DNA from: an uncultured Chthonomonadales bacterium
Lineage (GTDB): Bacteria; Armatimonadota; Chthonomonadetes; Chthonomonadales; CAJBBX01
Direction: 5' to 3'
Assembly (NCBI GenBank): GCA_938005745.1
Contig: CALLMM010000017.1
Location: 1 to 55,953, forward strand
DNA length: 55,953 nucleotides
Numbering within the stretch: the first letter of the stretch is position 1; each line of letters starts with the position of its first letter. A program made the translations under genes and the position numbers. This document shows positions 17,174 through 24,735 of this stretch, piece by piece. The notes under the pieces were generated by a model. It saw only the letters and a list, made by a program, of their open reading frames with translations. It was not told the origin of the DNA and did no database searches.

Positions 17174-17629
17174 ATGCCGGAGTGGACCGTTCGCCGCGCC
17201 GTCCCGGAAGACCGGGATACGATCGTCGAGTTCAACCGGCGTATGGCGGAGGAGACGGAGGGACTGCATCTCGATCTCGCCGTTCTGACACAAGGGGTGG
17301 AGGCGGCGCTGACCGACCCTGCCCGCTGCCTCTACTTCGTGGCGGAATCGGAGGGCGGCGTCATCGGTCAGACGATGATCACCTTTGAGTGGAGCGACTG
17401 GCGCAACGGATGCGTCTGGTGGTTTCAGAGCGTCTACGTCGCGCCGGAGTGGCGGCGGCGCGGCGTGTTCCGGTCGCTCTATGAGCATGTCATGCAGGAG
17501 GGAAGGCGGGCGGGAGCCATCGGCTTCCGGCTCTACGCCGTTTCGGACAACACGCGCGCGCTGGACGCCTACCGAAGACTGGGTCTCTCTCCCACGCACT
17601 ACATCGTGCTGGAATGCTTTCCCCGCTGA
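17174..17629 (+). CDS. GNAT-family N-acetyltransferase
   Basis: A 151-residue single-domain acetyltransferase. The acetyl-CoA-binding signature is in SVYVAPEWRRRGVFRSLYEHVM (about residues 90–112, R-R-x-G-x-F form), followed by the C-terminal YAVSDNTRALDAYRRLGL typical of GNAT helix 4. Its ATG sits 1 nt after the proS stop, so it is translated from the same message. The acceptor is unknown; a link to tRNA or to amino-acid detoxification is only suggested by the neighbour. Confidence 0.85.
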   Translation: MPEWTVRRAVPEDRDTIVEFNRRMAEETEGLHLDLAVLTQGVEAALTDPARCLYFVAESEGGVIGQTMITFEWSDWRNGCVWWFQSVYVAPEWRRRGVFRSLYEHVMQEGRRAGAIGFRLYAVSDNTRALDAYRRLGLSPTHYIVLECFPR

Positions 17630-17649
17630 CGGTTTCGCTGCCGCGCCCG

Positions 17650-19572
17650 TCAGTGCGTGGCGTAGTCCGAGAGCGAGCGCGGGGGAAGCGCAGCGCGCAG
17701 GGCGTTCAGAACGGCGAAAACGTCAATAATCTCCTGCATCAACGCCCCGGCGACCGGAGGGAGCATGCCCATCGCCGCCAGCCCCATGCCCACAACGCTC
17801 AACGCCATTCCGCCCAGCGCGCTCTGAAGCGCAATCCTCCGCATCCGCTCCCCGATGTGCATCAACACATCCACCTTCTCCAGCGCGCTGTCTAAAATGA
17901 CAGCATCCGCCGCCTCGCCGGTGATCTCGCTGTGACTGCCGAAGGCGATCCCGACGGTCGCCGCCGTCAGGGCGGGCGCATCGTTGATTCCGTCCCCCAG
18001 AAAGACGGTCGGGGCGCGGCGGGTCTCCTCCTCCACCAGCGCGAGCTTCTGCTCCGGACTCTGCCCCGCATACACCTCGGTAATCCCGACCCTCTCCGCC
18101 AGATAGGCGACCTCCGCCTCGCGATCTCCGGAGACCAGCAGCGAACGGTCAAAGCCGTGCTGCGGCGACAGGTGCCGCACAAAATGCGCCCCCTCCGGAC
18201 GCATCTCGTCGCGGAACCGGAAGGTCGCCGCGTACTCTCCGTCCACCAGCGTAACGCACTCCAGCCCATGCGAGACCTCCGGCAGTCTCTCCTCCCACTC
18301 CGCAGAGCGCTTCGCCAGGACATCACGACCGGTAACAAAGACCTGCCGCCCGCCGATCCTGCCGCGAATCCCCTCGCCCGGCATCTCCCGCACCTCATCG
18401 GCATCCTGCAGGCGCAGACCGGCTTCCGCCGCCGCCTCCACAATCGCCCCCGCCAGCGGGTGTTTGGAGTACTGCTCCAGGCTCGCCGCCAGGGCGAGTA
18501 CCTCCTCTCTCGGAAATCCCTCCGCCGTCAGGATCTCCGTCAGTTTCGGTCTGCCGTAGGTCAGCGTTCCGGTCTTGTCGAAGATGGCGACCCGGCACTC
18601 GCTGATCTTCTCCAGCACGACCGGGTCTTTGATAATGATGGCGTGCCGCGCCGCCAGCGAGATCGAGCCGATGATCGCGACCGGAATGGCGATCAGCAGC
18701 GGGCAGGGCGTGGCGACCACCAGCACCGACAGAAAGCGAATCGGGTCTCCCGACAGCCCCCAGGCTCCCAGCGCAATGACGACCGCTATTGGCGTGTAGA
18801 GCGCGCCGAGTTGATCGCCGAGACGACGCAGCCGTGGACGCCGCTGCTCCGACTCACGCATCACCTGCATGATGCGGGCGTAACGCGAGTCGCTCGCCGG
18901 ACGAATGCACTCGATCGTCAGCGCGGTATCCCCGTTGATTGCTCCCGACAGCACCTCCGTTCCGGGGGCTTTGGTGATATGATAGGGCTCGCCGGTCAGG
19001 TAGGACTCGTCCATGGTTCCGTGCCCGCTGACCACCCGACCATCCACCGGACAGATCTCATGCGGAAAGACGACGAGCGTATCGCCCGCCTGTACGCTCT
19101 CCAGACTCACTTCCGCCAGGTTCCCGTTCTCGCGGCGATGCGCCCGCGTGGGCATTCTCTTCGCCAGCGCCTGAAGCACGGAGGAGGCGTTGCGTGTCGC
19201 GTAGGCTTCCAGAGCCTCTCCGCCGGAGAGCATCAGCACCACCAGCGCGCCGGCAAGATACTCATCCAGCAGCGCGGAGGCGACGATCGAGATACCCGCC
19301 AGCATGTCCGAGCCGAACTCGCCCCGAATAACCTTCCCGACCAGAACGAGCACCAGCGGAATCCCGCCAAAAGCCAGCACAATGAGGAGCGGGATCTCCG
19401 GCAGGGTAATCCCGTAGACCGGAGGCGTCTCCGGCGCGGCAACCCGGAGAATCAGATGCAGCGCGATCCCCGCCAGTGCCAGGGCGGCGATCCATCCCTG
19501 CATCCGGCTGATCTGCGGCTCGTGCGCCTTTACGGCAGGCGTGGACGAGGCGCCTGCCAGATCAGTCATCAT
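17650..19572 (-). CDS. P1B-type heavy-metal-transporting ATPase with TPC motif
   Basis: A 640-residue P-type ATPase exporting a transition metal across the inner membrane. It has an actuator TGEP loop, a transport-site membrane helix with [11 protein letters not shown], the phosphorylation site [21 protein letters not shown] with the P1B-specific His-Pro, and the hinge [10 protein letters not shown]. Two hydrophobic helices precede the actuator pair, and there is no N-terminal CxxC metal-binding domain. The CPC of Cu/Zn/Cd pumps is replaced by TPC, so the metal cannot be assigned confidently. The start overlaps the end of the upstream membrane gene: two ATGs at 19572 and 19569 lie just before that gene's stop, and translational coupling is likely. 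Confidence 0.88.
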   Translation of the reverse strand: MMTDLAGASSTPAVKAHEPQISRMQGWIAALALAGIALHLILRVAAPETPPVYGITLPEIPLLIVLAFGGIPLVLVLVGKVIRGEFGSDMLAGISIVASALLDEYLAGALVVLMLSGGEALEAYATRNASSVLQALAKRMPTRAHRRENGNLAEVSLESVQAGDTLVVFPHEICPVDGRVVSGHGTMDESYLTGEPYHITKAPGTEVLSGAINGDTALTIECIRPASDSRYARIMQVMRESEQRRPRLRRLGDQLGALYTPIAVVIALGAWGLSGDPIRFLSVLVVATPCPLLIAIPVAIIGSISLAARHAIIIKDPVVLEKISECRVAIFDKTGTLTYGRPKLTEILTAEGFPREEVLALAASLEQYSKHPLAGAIVEAAAEAGLRLQDADEVREMPGEGIRGRIGGRQVFVTGRDVLAKRSAEWEERLPEVSHGLECVTLVDGEYAATFRFRDEMRPEGAHFVRHLSPQHGFDRSLLVSGDREAEVAYLAERVGITEVYAGQSPEQKLALVEEETRRAPTVFLGDGINDAPALTAATVGIAFGSHSEITGEAADAVILDSALEKVDVLMHIGERMRRIALQSALGGMALSVVGMGLAAMGMLPPVAGALMQEIIDVFAVLNALRAALPPRSLSDYATH

Positions 19573-20080
19573 CCTCTCTGCCTTCCGTGTGCCCGGACCT
19601 TTCGATCCCGCCCTCGACATTGCCGCCGAGGGTCGCCGCGCCGCCGCGTATCTCGGAGTGACGGATCTGCCCGCCCAGCGACGCCGTATAGATCAGCGAT
19701 CCGCCGGCGAGCAGCGCAAGCCCTAAAACTGCCGGAGTTATCCAGACAGCGGCTATTGCCCTGCGAATGGACAACGCCAGCGCAGCGCCGGAGATCACGC
19801 CCAGCAGCAGCGTCATCGCCAGCGAAACCTTCGCCGCCGCCTCATGCGTTTCTATATACGCCTCCGAAACATCGGGCAGGTTTTTGACATGCCCTTCCGC
19901 AGGCTCTCCCGTCAGGAAGGTCGGAACCACCGCCAGCGCCATCAGAATGAAGACAATCAGGCTGATACGCTTCAGCTCTTCGCTGTTTCGCAGCAGACCG
20001 ACCGCCAGCAGCGCCAGCCCAAAGAGCGTGCCGAAGATCGGCAGGTGATTCAAAATGAGGTGAAGGTGCGCCATGTTCAT
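19562..20080 (-). CDS. DUF2231-like multi-pass membrane protein
   Basis: A 172-residue protein starting [17 protein letters not shown], with about four membrane segments (residues 5–28, 35–55, 78–103 and 107–128) and a charged C-terminal tail. The N-terminal [11 protein letters not shown] motif with two histidines is typical of small DUF2231-like membrane proteins found near metal or heme proteins. The frame is open 36 codons further upstream, but the ATG at 20080 is chosen because AGGAG lies 7 nt before it. It is co-transcribed with the P-type ATPase and may be an accessory subunit or metal chaperone (inference). Confidence 0.75.
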   Translation of the reverse strand: MNMAHLHLILNHLPIFGTLFGLALLAVGLLRNSEELKRISLIVFILMALAVVPTFLTGEPAEGHVKNLPDVSEAYIETHEAAAKVSLAMTLLLGVISGAALALSIRRAIAAVWITPAVLGLALLAGGSLIYTASLGGQIRHSEIRGGAATLGGNVEGGIERSGHTEGREDDD

Positions 20081-20165
20081 GCTTCGTCTCCTGTGAGTAA
20101 TGGAGGATACGCCGGCGGGAATGGCGGGATCGGCAGCCTCTCCATCATTACCAGGGATTAGTGTT

Positions 20166-20346
20166 AGATTGCTTCGCTTCGCTCGCAATGACAGGCTGGA
20201 GGCTGGTCGCTCTTCCCTGCAGCGGTAGTGCGTCCCGGATCGTCATTGCGAGGGAGCGACAGGCGACCCCTTCCCTGTCATTGCGAGGGGCGACAGGCGA
20301 CCCCTTCCCTGTCATTGAGAGGGGCGACAGGCGACCGAAGCAATCT
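20166..20346. repeat. Dispersed repeat pair in inverted orientation with 34–35 bp tandem copies
   Basis: One element copy reads forward at 20166–20194 (AGATTGCTTCG…CTCGCAATGACAG). The opposite orientation appears at 20242–20346 as three tandem copies beginning GTCATTGCGAGG at 20242 and 20277 and GTCATTGAGAGG at 20311, periods 35 and 34 bp, ending in GACCGAAGCAATCTC. Head-to-head placement means the transcript could fold into a long hairpin. It lies between the metal ATPase operon and the DUF697 gene. Confidence 0.8.
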
Positions 20347-20395
20347 CACAACCCGCACCGCGCTGTCTGCCGCCATCCCGCGCCGTGAATGACAA

Positions 20396-20516
20396 AAGCC
20401 CTACAGAACTGTATAACTCAGTCCCACAGGGCTTGGAAAACCTGTTGCCTCTTAATTTAAGTATTGAGGCCCGGCTGCGCCTCTCCGTAAGAGAAGCCGC
20501 CTGATCTGAATAGGCG
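20396..20516. other. Run of four hairpins, candidate structured RNA or terminator
   Basis: Between the repeat array and the DUF697 gene four consecutive stems can be drawn. (A) AAGCCCT 20396–20402 with AGGGCTT 20428–20434, with an inner ACTG/CAGT stem. (B) GCCTC 20447–20451 with GAGGC 20466–20470. (C) GGCT 20473–20476 with AGCC 20495–20498, enclosing CTCT/AGAG. (D) CGCCT 20498–20502 with AGGCG 20512–20516. Read on the minus strand, stem A is followed by TTTT and could end the DUF697 transcript. The density of stems suggests a structured RNA, but it matched no class I recognise and the strand is undecided. Confidence 0.35.
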
Positions 20517-20557
20517 TGTTAACTTGCCGATCACCGGTATCACCCGGCTCATCTCTA

Positions 20558-21592
20558 CTATTCGCGATCGCTTTTCGTATCTCCTTCTCCGCATTGCGAT
20601 TTTTCCTCCGGTTCCGGCATGGAGACAGGCTTTTTACGATGCGGAAGACGACGGGCGATCCCGGCGGCGATCTCCTTCGCCCCGGCGTAAGCCTCCCAGT
20701 AGAAGCGGGAGATCTGCTGACGGGTTGGCTGCAGACCGGTCGCATAGAAGCGATCCAGAGCCTTTCCGAGCGCAACAGTTCCCGCATAGGCGATCGCTCC
20801 CCGCGCCACCAGCCCGATGCCTCCCGGAACCACGCCGACGATCTCCCGCGCCAGCGCGCGCCAGCCGAAGGCGTTCCCCAGCAGCGGCGCAAGATCGCGG
20901 GAACGCTGGCGCAGATCGAGCGGCTGATCATAGACCGCCGCCAGCCGATAGAGCATCATCGCCTGATTCTTGGTCAGGATCAACATATCGGCGATGGCTC
21001 CCGCCGGCAGCAGCGCGCCGATCAACGGCAGCACACCGGGAAGCGCGTTGAGCATGGCAAACTGCGCGTTGGCGGCGGCGGTCTCCCGGATGATTCGCTG
21101 CGCCACCTCCGCCCGCAGACCGGGAAACGAGCGCGCCAGCGCCAGTGACAGGTCCGCGCGCTCGCTCAGCATGCGATCCACCACCCGCTCCCAGCTTCCC
21201 ATCTCCTCCACGCTGTAGATCGCCATTCCAACCGGCGCGTTTCTCCTGCCCCCTCCCACATCTATCACGAGGTCAAACGCCCCCGGATTGGCGGGAAACC
21301 CCTCCAGCGGATCGGTCGTGTCGAAACAGCGGGGCTGAATGCGATTCTGCGCCCGCTCTCCGGGCAGGAGCAGGATTACCCCCTCCTCCGGCGGCGAAAC
21401 AGGGGCAGGCGCGCCCTGCTCCGGAGAGGTCAGGAGCCGGTGGATCGCCTCTTCCCGCCTCTCCGCCTCCCCGACGATCGCCAGAGAGACCGGACGATAC
21501 GCCTCTTTCGCGATCTCCCCCACCGAGACGCTCCTGACGATATTCCAGAAGTTTTTTGCCTGTTGAAACCGGACTGCGCCCGTATCTGCCAT
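20558..21592 (-). CDS. DUF697-family membrane protein
   Basis: A 344-residue protein whose central part (about 170–230: NAQFAMLNALPGVLPLIG, then IADMLILTKNQAMMLYRLA) matches DUF697, a membrane-associated domain often fused to or paired with Era-like GTPases. A hydrophobic helix pair lies at about 178–205, another near 250–275. The N-terminal ~150 residues look like a degenerate GTPase-like domain (LAIVGEAERREEAIHRLL) without the P-loop Gly-Lys-Ser/Thr. The tail is basic, then acidic. Function is unknown; a role in envelope or cell-division homeostasis is possible. No partner gene is adjacent. Confidence 0.75.
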   Translation of the reverse strand: MADTGAVRFQQAKNFWNIVRSVSVGEIAKEAYRPVSLAIVGEAERREEAIHRLLTSPEQGAPAPVSPPEEGVILLLPGERAQNRIQPRCFDTTDPLEGFPANPGAFDLVIDVGGGRRNAPVGMAIYSVEEMGSWERVVDRMLSERADLSLALARSFPGLRAEVAQRIIRETAAANAQFAMLNALPGVLPLIGALLPAGAIADMLILTKNQAMMLYRLAAVYDQPLDLRQRSRDLAPLLGNAFGWRALAREIVGVVPGGIGLVARGAIAYAGTVALGKALDRFYATGLQPTRQQISRFYWEAYAGAKEIAAGIARRLPHRKKPVSMPEPEEKSQCGEGDTKSDRE

Positions 21593-21917
21593 CTTTTTCC
21601 TTTTCTCCAGTGTCCGCGAGGAGGGCGATTCTCAACGCGCACTGATAACCACTACGCAGCAGGCGCGTCACGGTTGCATCTTTTGCCTGTGAAAACCCGC
21701 ACACCCGCAGTTATGCGAGGAACGCATCGCCCTGCCCCTGAAAGTACGCACCGCATACTCCGATAATGACGGGGATTCTCTCCGGAAAGGGATACAGGAG
21801 CGGACCATGCGCGCATGGAAACCTTCTGTTGAGATCATAAACCGTTCCGGGCAGCCGCTCTGCTCTCCCCACATCGCATTTTCGTTTCTGTCTGCAGAAC
21901 CGATGGAGTGTAAAGCC
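21593..21917. other. Intergenic region before the NHL lipoprotein gene
   Basis: This 325-bp gap separates two divergent genes. An ATG at 21807 is in frame with the downstream protein but would add a 37-residue extension before the signal peptide. I saw no consensus promoter, repeat or tRNA in it. Confidence 0.4.
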
Positions 21918-24695
21918 ATGTACCGTTTCATCACCCGCCCGTCTCTCTCTCTCCTCCCTCTGATGCTTCTGCCGCTCCTGACAGGATGCGGAGGAGGAGG
22001 CTCGTCCAGCAGCCCCGAACCTCCTGCGAGAAACGGCACGCTCGCCCGTTTCGAGGTAGATGTAACGACCGGGAAGGTCCGGATCACGCGCATGGAGGAG
22101 CCGTCGGGGAACAGCCGCGCCATCCTGACCGGAGGAGCGGTCAGTTTTGAAAGCTCCGACCTGATCTCTGTCGGAGGCGACAGCGGCAAGCGGCTTCTGC
22201 GTATACGCGCCGCCAACAACACCCGCGAGGGCAATCTGAATAATGCGCGCATGGTGATCGCCAACCTGTCGCACACGACGCCGATAGACCTGAAGCTGCA
22301 GACGACCGTCTCAACCTTCGCCGGAACCGGAACCGCCGGAAGCGCGAACGGATACGGCACGGCGGCTGCCTTCAACACCCCGCAGGGTATCGCAGGCGGA
22401 CAGGGACCCAATCGCGGCACGCTCTTTATCGCCGACGCAGCCAACCATCTCATCCGGGCAATCCATGCGGACGGAACGGTCACCACGCTCGCCGGATCCG
22501 CGGGCGTCAGCGGTCCCGCCGACGGCGTGGGGAGCGCGGCGCGGTTCAACTCCCCGTTAGATGTCGCGACAGATCGGGACGGAAATATCTTCGTGGCGGA
22601 CTACGCCAATAACCGCATTCGCCGGATCACGCCGCAGGGCGAGGTTACGACGATTGCGGGCACGGGAGCGTCCGGCTCCAACGACGGAACCGCCAATCTC
22701 GCCACGTTTCGCAGCCCCTCCGGCATTGTGTCGGATTCTCACGGGAGCCGTATCTACGTCTGTGATACGGATAATCACCTGATCCGCTTAATCACCTGGC
22801 ACGGCGGTCCCCGCCATCTGGCGACCTCCTACACCGTCTCCACTGTCGCCGGTCTGGCTCTCAACAGCGGTCTGGCGGACGGTCCCGGAGGCAGCGCGCG
22901 CTTTAACCAGCCCACCAGACTGGTTCTGGTCGAGGACTCGCCCGGAGCAGAGACGCTCTTCGTCGCCGATCCCAACAACCATGCGATCCGTCGAATTTCT
23001 ACCCCCTCGTCTACGCCGGTCGTCTCCACCATCGCCGGCGGCAACGGCGCGGGAACGCAGGACGGACCCGGCTCAATCGCGCGATTCCAGACCCCGCTGG
23101 GCATTACCGCGGTAAAGATGGAGAGCGGGCGGATCGTGCTGTTCGTCACCGAAAGCCACCAGATTCGTCTGATCACCATTACGCCGGGCAGCGAGCTGAC
23201 GCAGAAGGGCAGTTACCAGGTGATGACGGCAGCAGGCAGCCCGACCAGCGGCAGCGTGAACGGAAACGGCTCTGTCGCCCGGTTCTCCAGTCCATTCGGT
23301 ATCTATGCCGTTCCCGGCTCTGGGTTCACCCTCTCCCTCGCCGATGCATCCAACCACCTCATCCGCAGGATCGTGATCAACAGCAGCGCGCTGATGCAGA
23401 GCGGCGGTCCGCTGAGCGCGGTCAGCGAGCCGGTTCGCCTGCTGAACTGGGACGCCGAGATCCCCGTGCAGGGAGCCTTTGCGAAGTGGCTCACCTCGAC
23501 GCCCGCCAGCGACACCCTGACCGCAGAGCTGCAGTTCTACGTTCCGCAGGGAATCTCCGGGTTCTCCTTCACCGCCTATCTGGAGACCGACACCGGGATG
23601 ATCAATCTTCCGGCGGTGGGAGCCTCCCACCTGATGACGGTGGCGGGCGACGGACGCATCGGCAGCGGCAACGGCAGAGGAAACATCGCCCAGTTCAATC
23701 AGCCCTACGGGGTGGTCGCGATTCCGGAGAGCCTTCGGGGAAGCTGGCATAGTCTGGGACTGCCCAACATACGCGCCTTTGTGGTGGATGGCAGCAACCA
23801 TCGCATTCGTTTCGTCACGGAGGAGGGGGTTGTCGGGACGCTGGCGGGGTCGTCCGCCGGGTTCGCCGACGGAAGCGGCACCAGCGCGCAGTTCAACGGT
23901 CCGCGTGTCGCGGCGATCCATCCCGACGGCAGCCTGTTCGTCTCCGATCTGTTCAATCGGCGCATCCGCCGCATTGCGCCGGACGGAAGCGTGACCACCA
24001 TCGCCGGCACCGGAACCGCCGGGTCTGCGGACGGTCCCGGAACCTCCGCGACCGTCAACAGCGTGGAGGGCATGGTGATCGATTCGGGCGGAACGATCTT
24101 CATCACCGACGCCGGGACTCATACCGTCCGGCGCATTGAATACCTCTCCGGCGACCCGTCGCAGGCGTCCGCTTATCGGGTTACGACGATCGCAGGAGGC
24201 ACGATCGGCTCGCTGGACGGAACCGGCTCCGCCGCGCGGTTCAACGTTCCGGCGGGGATCGCGACCGATGGAACCGGCAGGCTCTACGTCGCGGATGTGA
24301 TGAATCACACCGTGCGCGTCCTGACGCGCACCACCAACCCCAACGCCATGGCGGTTACCACGCTGGCAGGCTCCCCCGGTCAATCCGGAACCGCCGACGG
24401 AGCCGGCAGCGCCGCCCGCTTCCACACGCCGACCGGCATTGCGGCGGACAGCGCGCGCAATCTCTATGTGACGGACTTCGGCAGTCATCGCGTGCGTCGA
24501 GTAAGCCCGCAGGGGCAGGTGGTCACCCTGATCGGCAGCTCCGCCGGCTTTTCCGACGGAGCCGCCGGCACGCTCAACGGACCCCGCCATATCGCCCTGG
24601 AGCAGACCGGCACCCTGCTGATCAGCGACCTGAATAATCACAGCCTGCGCGCACTGCACCGCGTCATCTCCGAGGGGCAGCCTCCCCTGCCCTGA
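21918..24695 (+). CDS. Secreted lipoprotein with twelve NHL-like propeller units
   Basis: A 925-residue protein. Residues 1–23 are a lipoprotein signal ending in the lipobox Leu-Leu-Thr-Gly-Cys, followed by a Gly/Ser spacer. The body carries twelve units of about 50–65 residues of the type 'V-T-T-I-A-G-…-D-G-x-G-…-A-R-F-N-x-P-x-G-I' ending with 'N-H-x-I-R-x-I'. Six units precede and six follow a ~75-residue non-repeat linker (roughly residues 490–565, around QGAFAKWLTSTPASDTL), so two six-bladed beta-propellers are likely. NHL propellers bind proteins or carbohydrates. The start at 21918 is preferred over 21807 because GGAG lies 9 nt upstream and the signal peptide then begins at residue 1. 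It should be anchored to the outer or cytoplasmic membrane. Confidence 0.85.
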   Translation: MYRFITRPSLSLLPLMLLPLLTGCGGGGSSSSPEPPARNGTLARFEVDVTTGKVRITRMEEPSGNSRAILTGGAVSFESSDLISVGGDSGKRLLRIRAANNTREGNLNNARMVIANLSHTTPIDLKLQTTVSTFAGTGTAGSANGYGTAAAFNTPQGIAGGQGPNRGTLFIADAANHLIRAIHADGTVTTLAGSAGVSGPADGVGSAARFNSPLDVATDRDGNIFVADYANNRIRRITPQGEVTTIAGTGASGSNDGTANLATFRSPSGIVSDSHGSRIYVCDTDNHLIRLITWHGGPRHLATSYTVSTVAGLALNSGLADGPGGSARFNQPTRLVLVEDSPGAETLFVADPNNHAIRRISTPSSTPVVSTIAGGNGAGTQDGPGSIARFQTPLGITAVKMESGRIVLFVTESHQIRLITITPGSELTQKGSYQVMTAAGSPTSGSVNGNGSVARFSSPFGIYAVPGSGFTLSLADASNHLIRRIVINSSALMQSGGPLSAVSEPVRLLNWDAEIPVQGAFAKWLTSTPASDTLTAELQFYVPQGISGFSFTAYLETDTGMINLPAVGASHLMTVAGDGRIGSGNGRGNIAQFNQPYGVVAIPESLRGSWHSLGLPNIRAFVVDGSNHRIRFVTEEGVVGTLAGSSAGFADGSGTSAQFNGPRVAAIHPDGSLFVSDLFNRRIRRIAPDGSVTTIAGTGTAGSADGPGTSATVNSVEGMVIDSGGTIFITDAGTHTVRRIEYLSGDPSQASAYRVTTIAGGTIGSLDGTGSAARFNVPAGIATDGTGRLYVADVMNHTVRVLTRTTNPNAMAVTTLAGSPGQSGTADGAGSAARFHTPTGIAADSARNLYVTDFGSHRVRRVSPQGQVVTLIGSSAGFSDGAAGTLNGPRHIALEQTGTLLISDLNNHSLRALHRVISEGQPPLP

Positions 24696-24735
24696 TCTCT
24701 CCGCGCCAGAGCCGCCTGCCCGGATGCGGGCGGCT

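Noticed and set aside
17932..19887. 651-codon open frame on the plus strand opposite the metal ATPase
   Set aside because: It is a shadow frame: low-complexity Arg/Gln-rich translation without motifs, while the minus strand carries all P-type ATPase signatures.
20440..20525. Possible integron attC site because of paired hairpins next to GTTAAC
   Set aside because: The required GTTRRRY core and matching RYYYAAC end are not both present, and no integrase is nearby.
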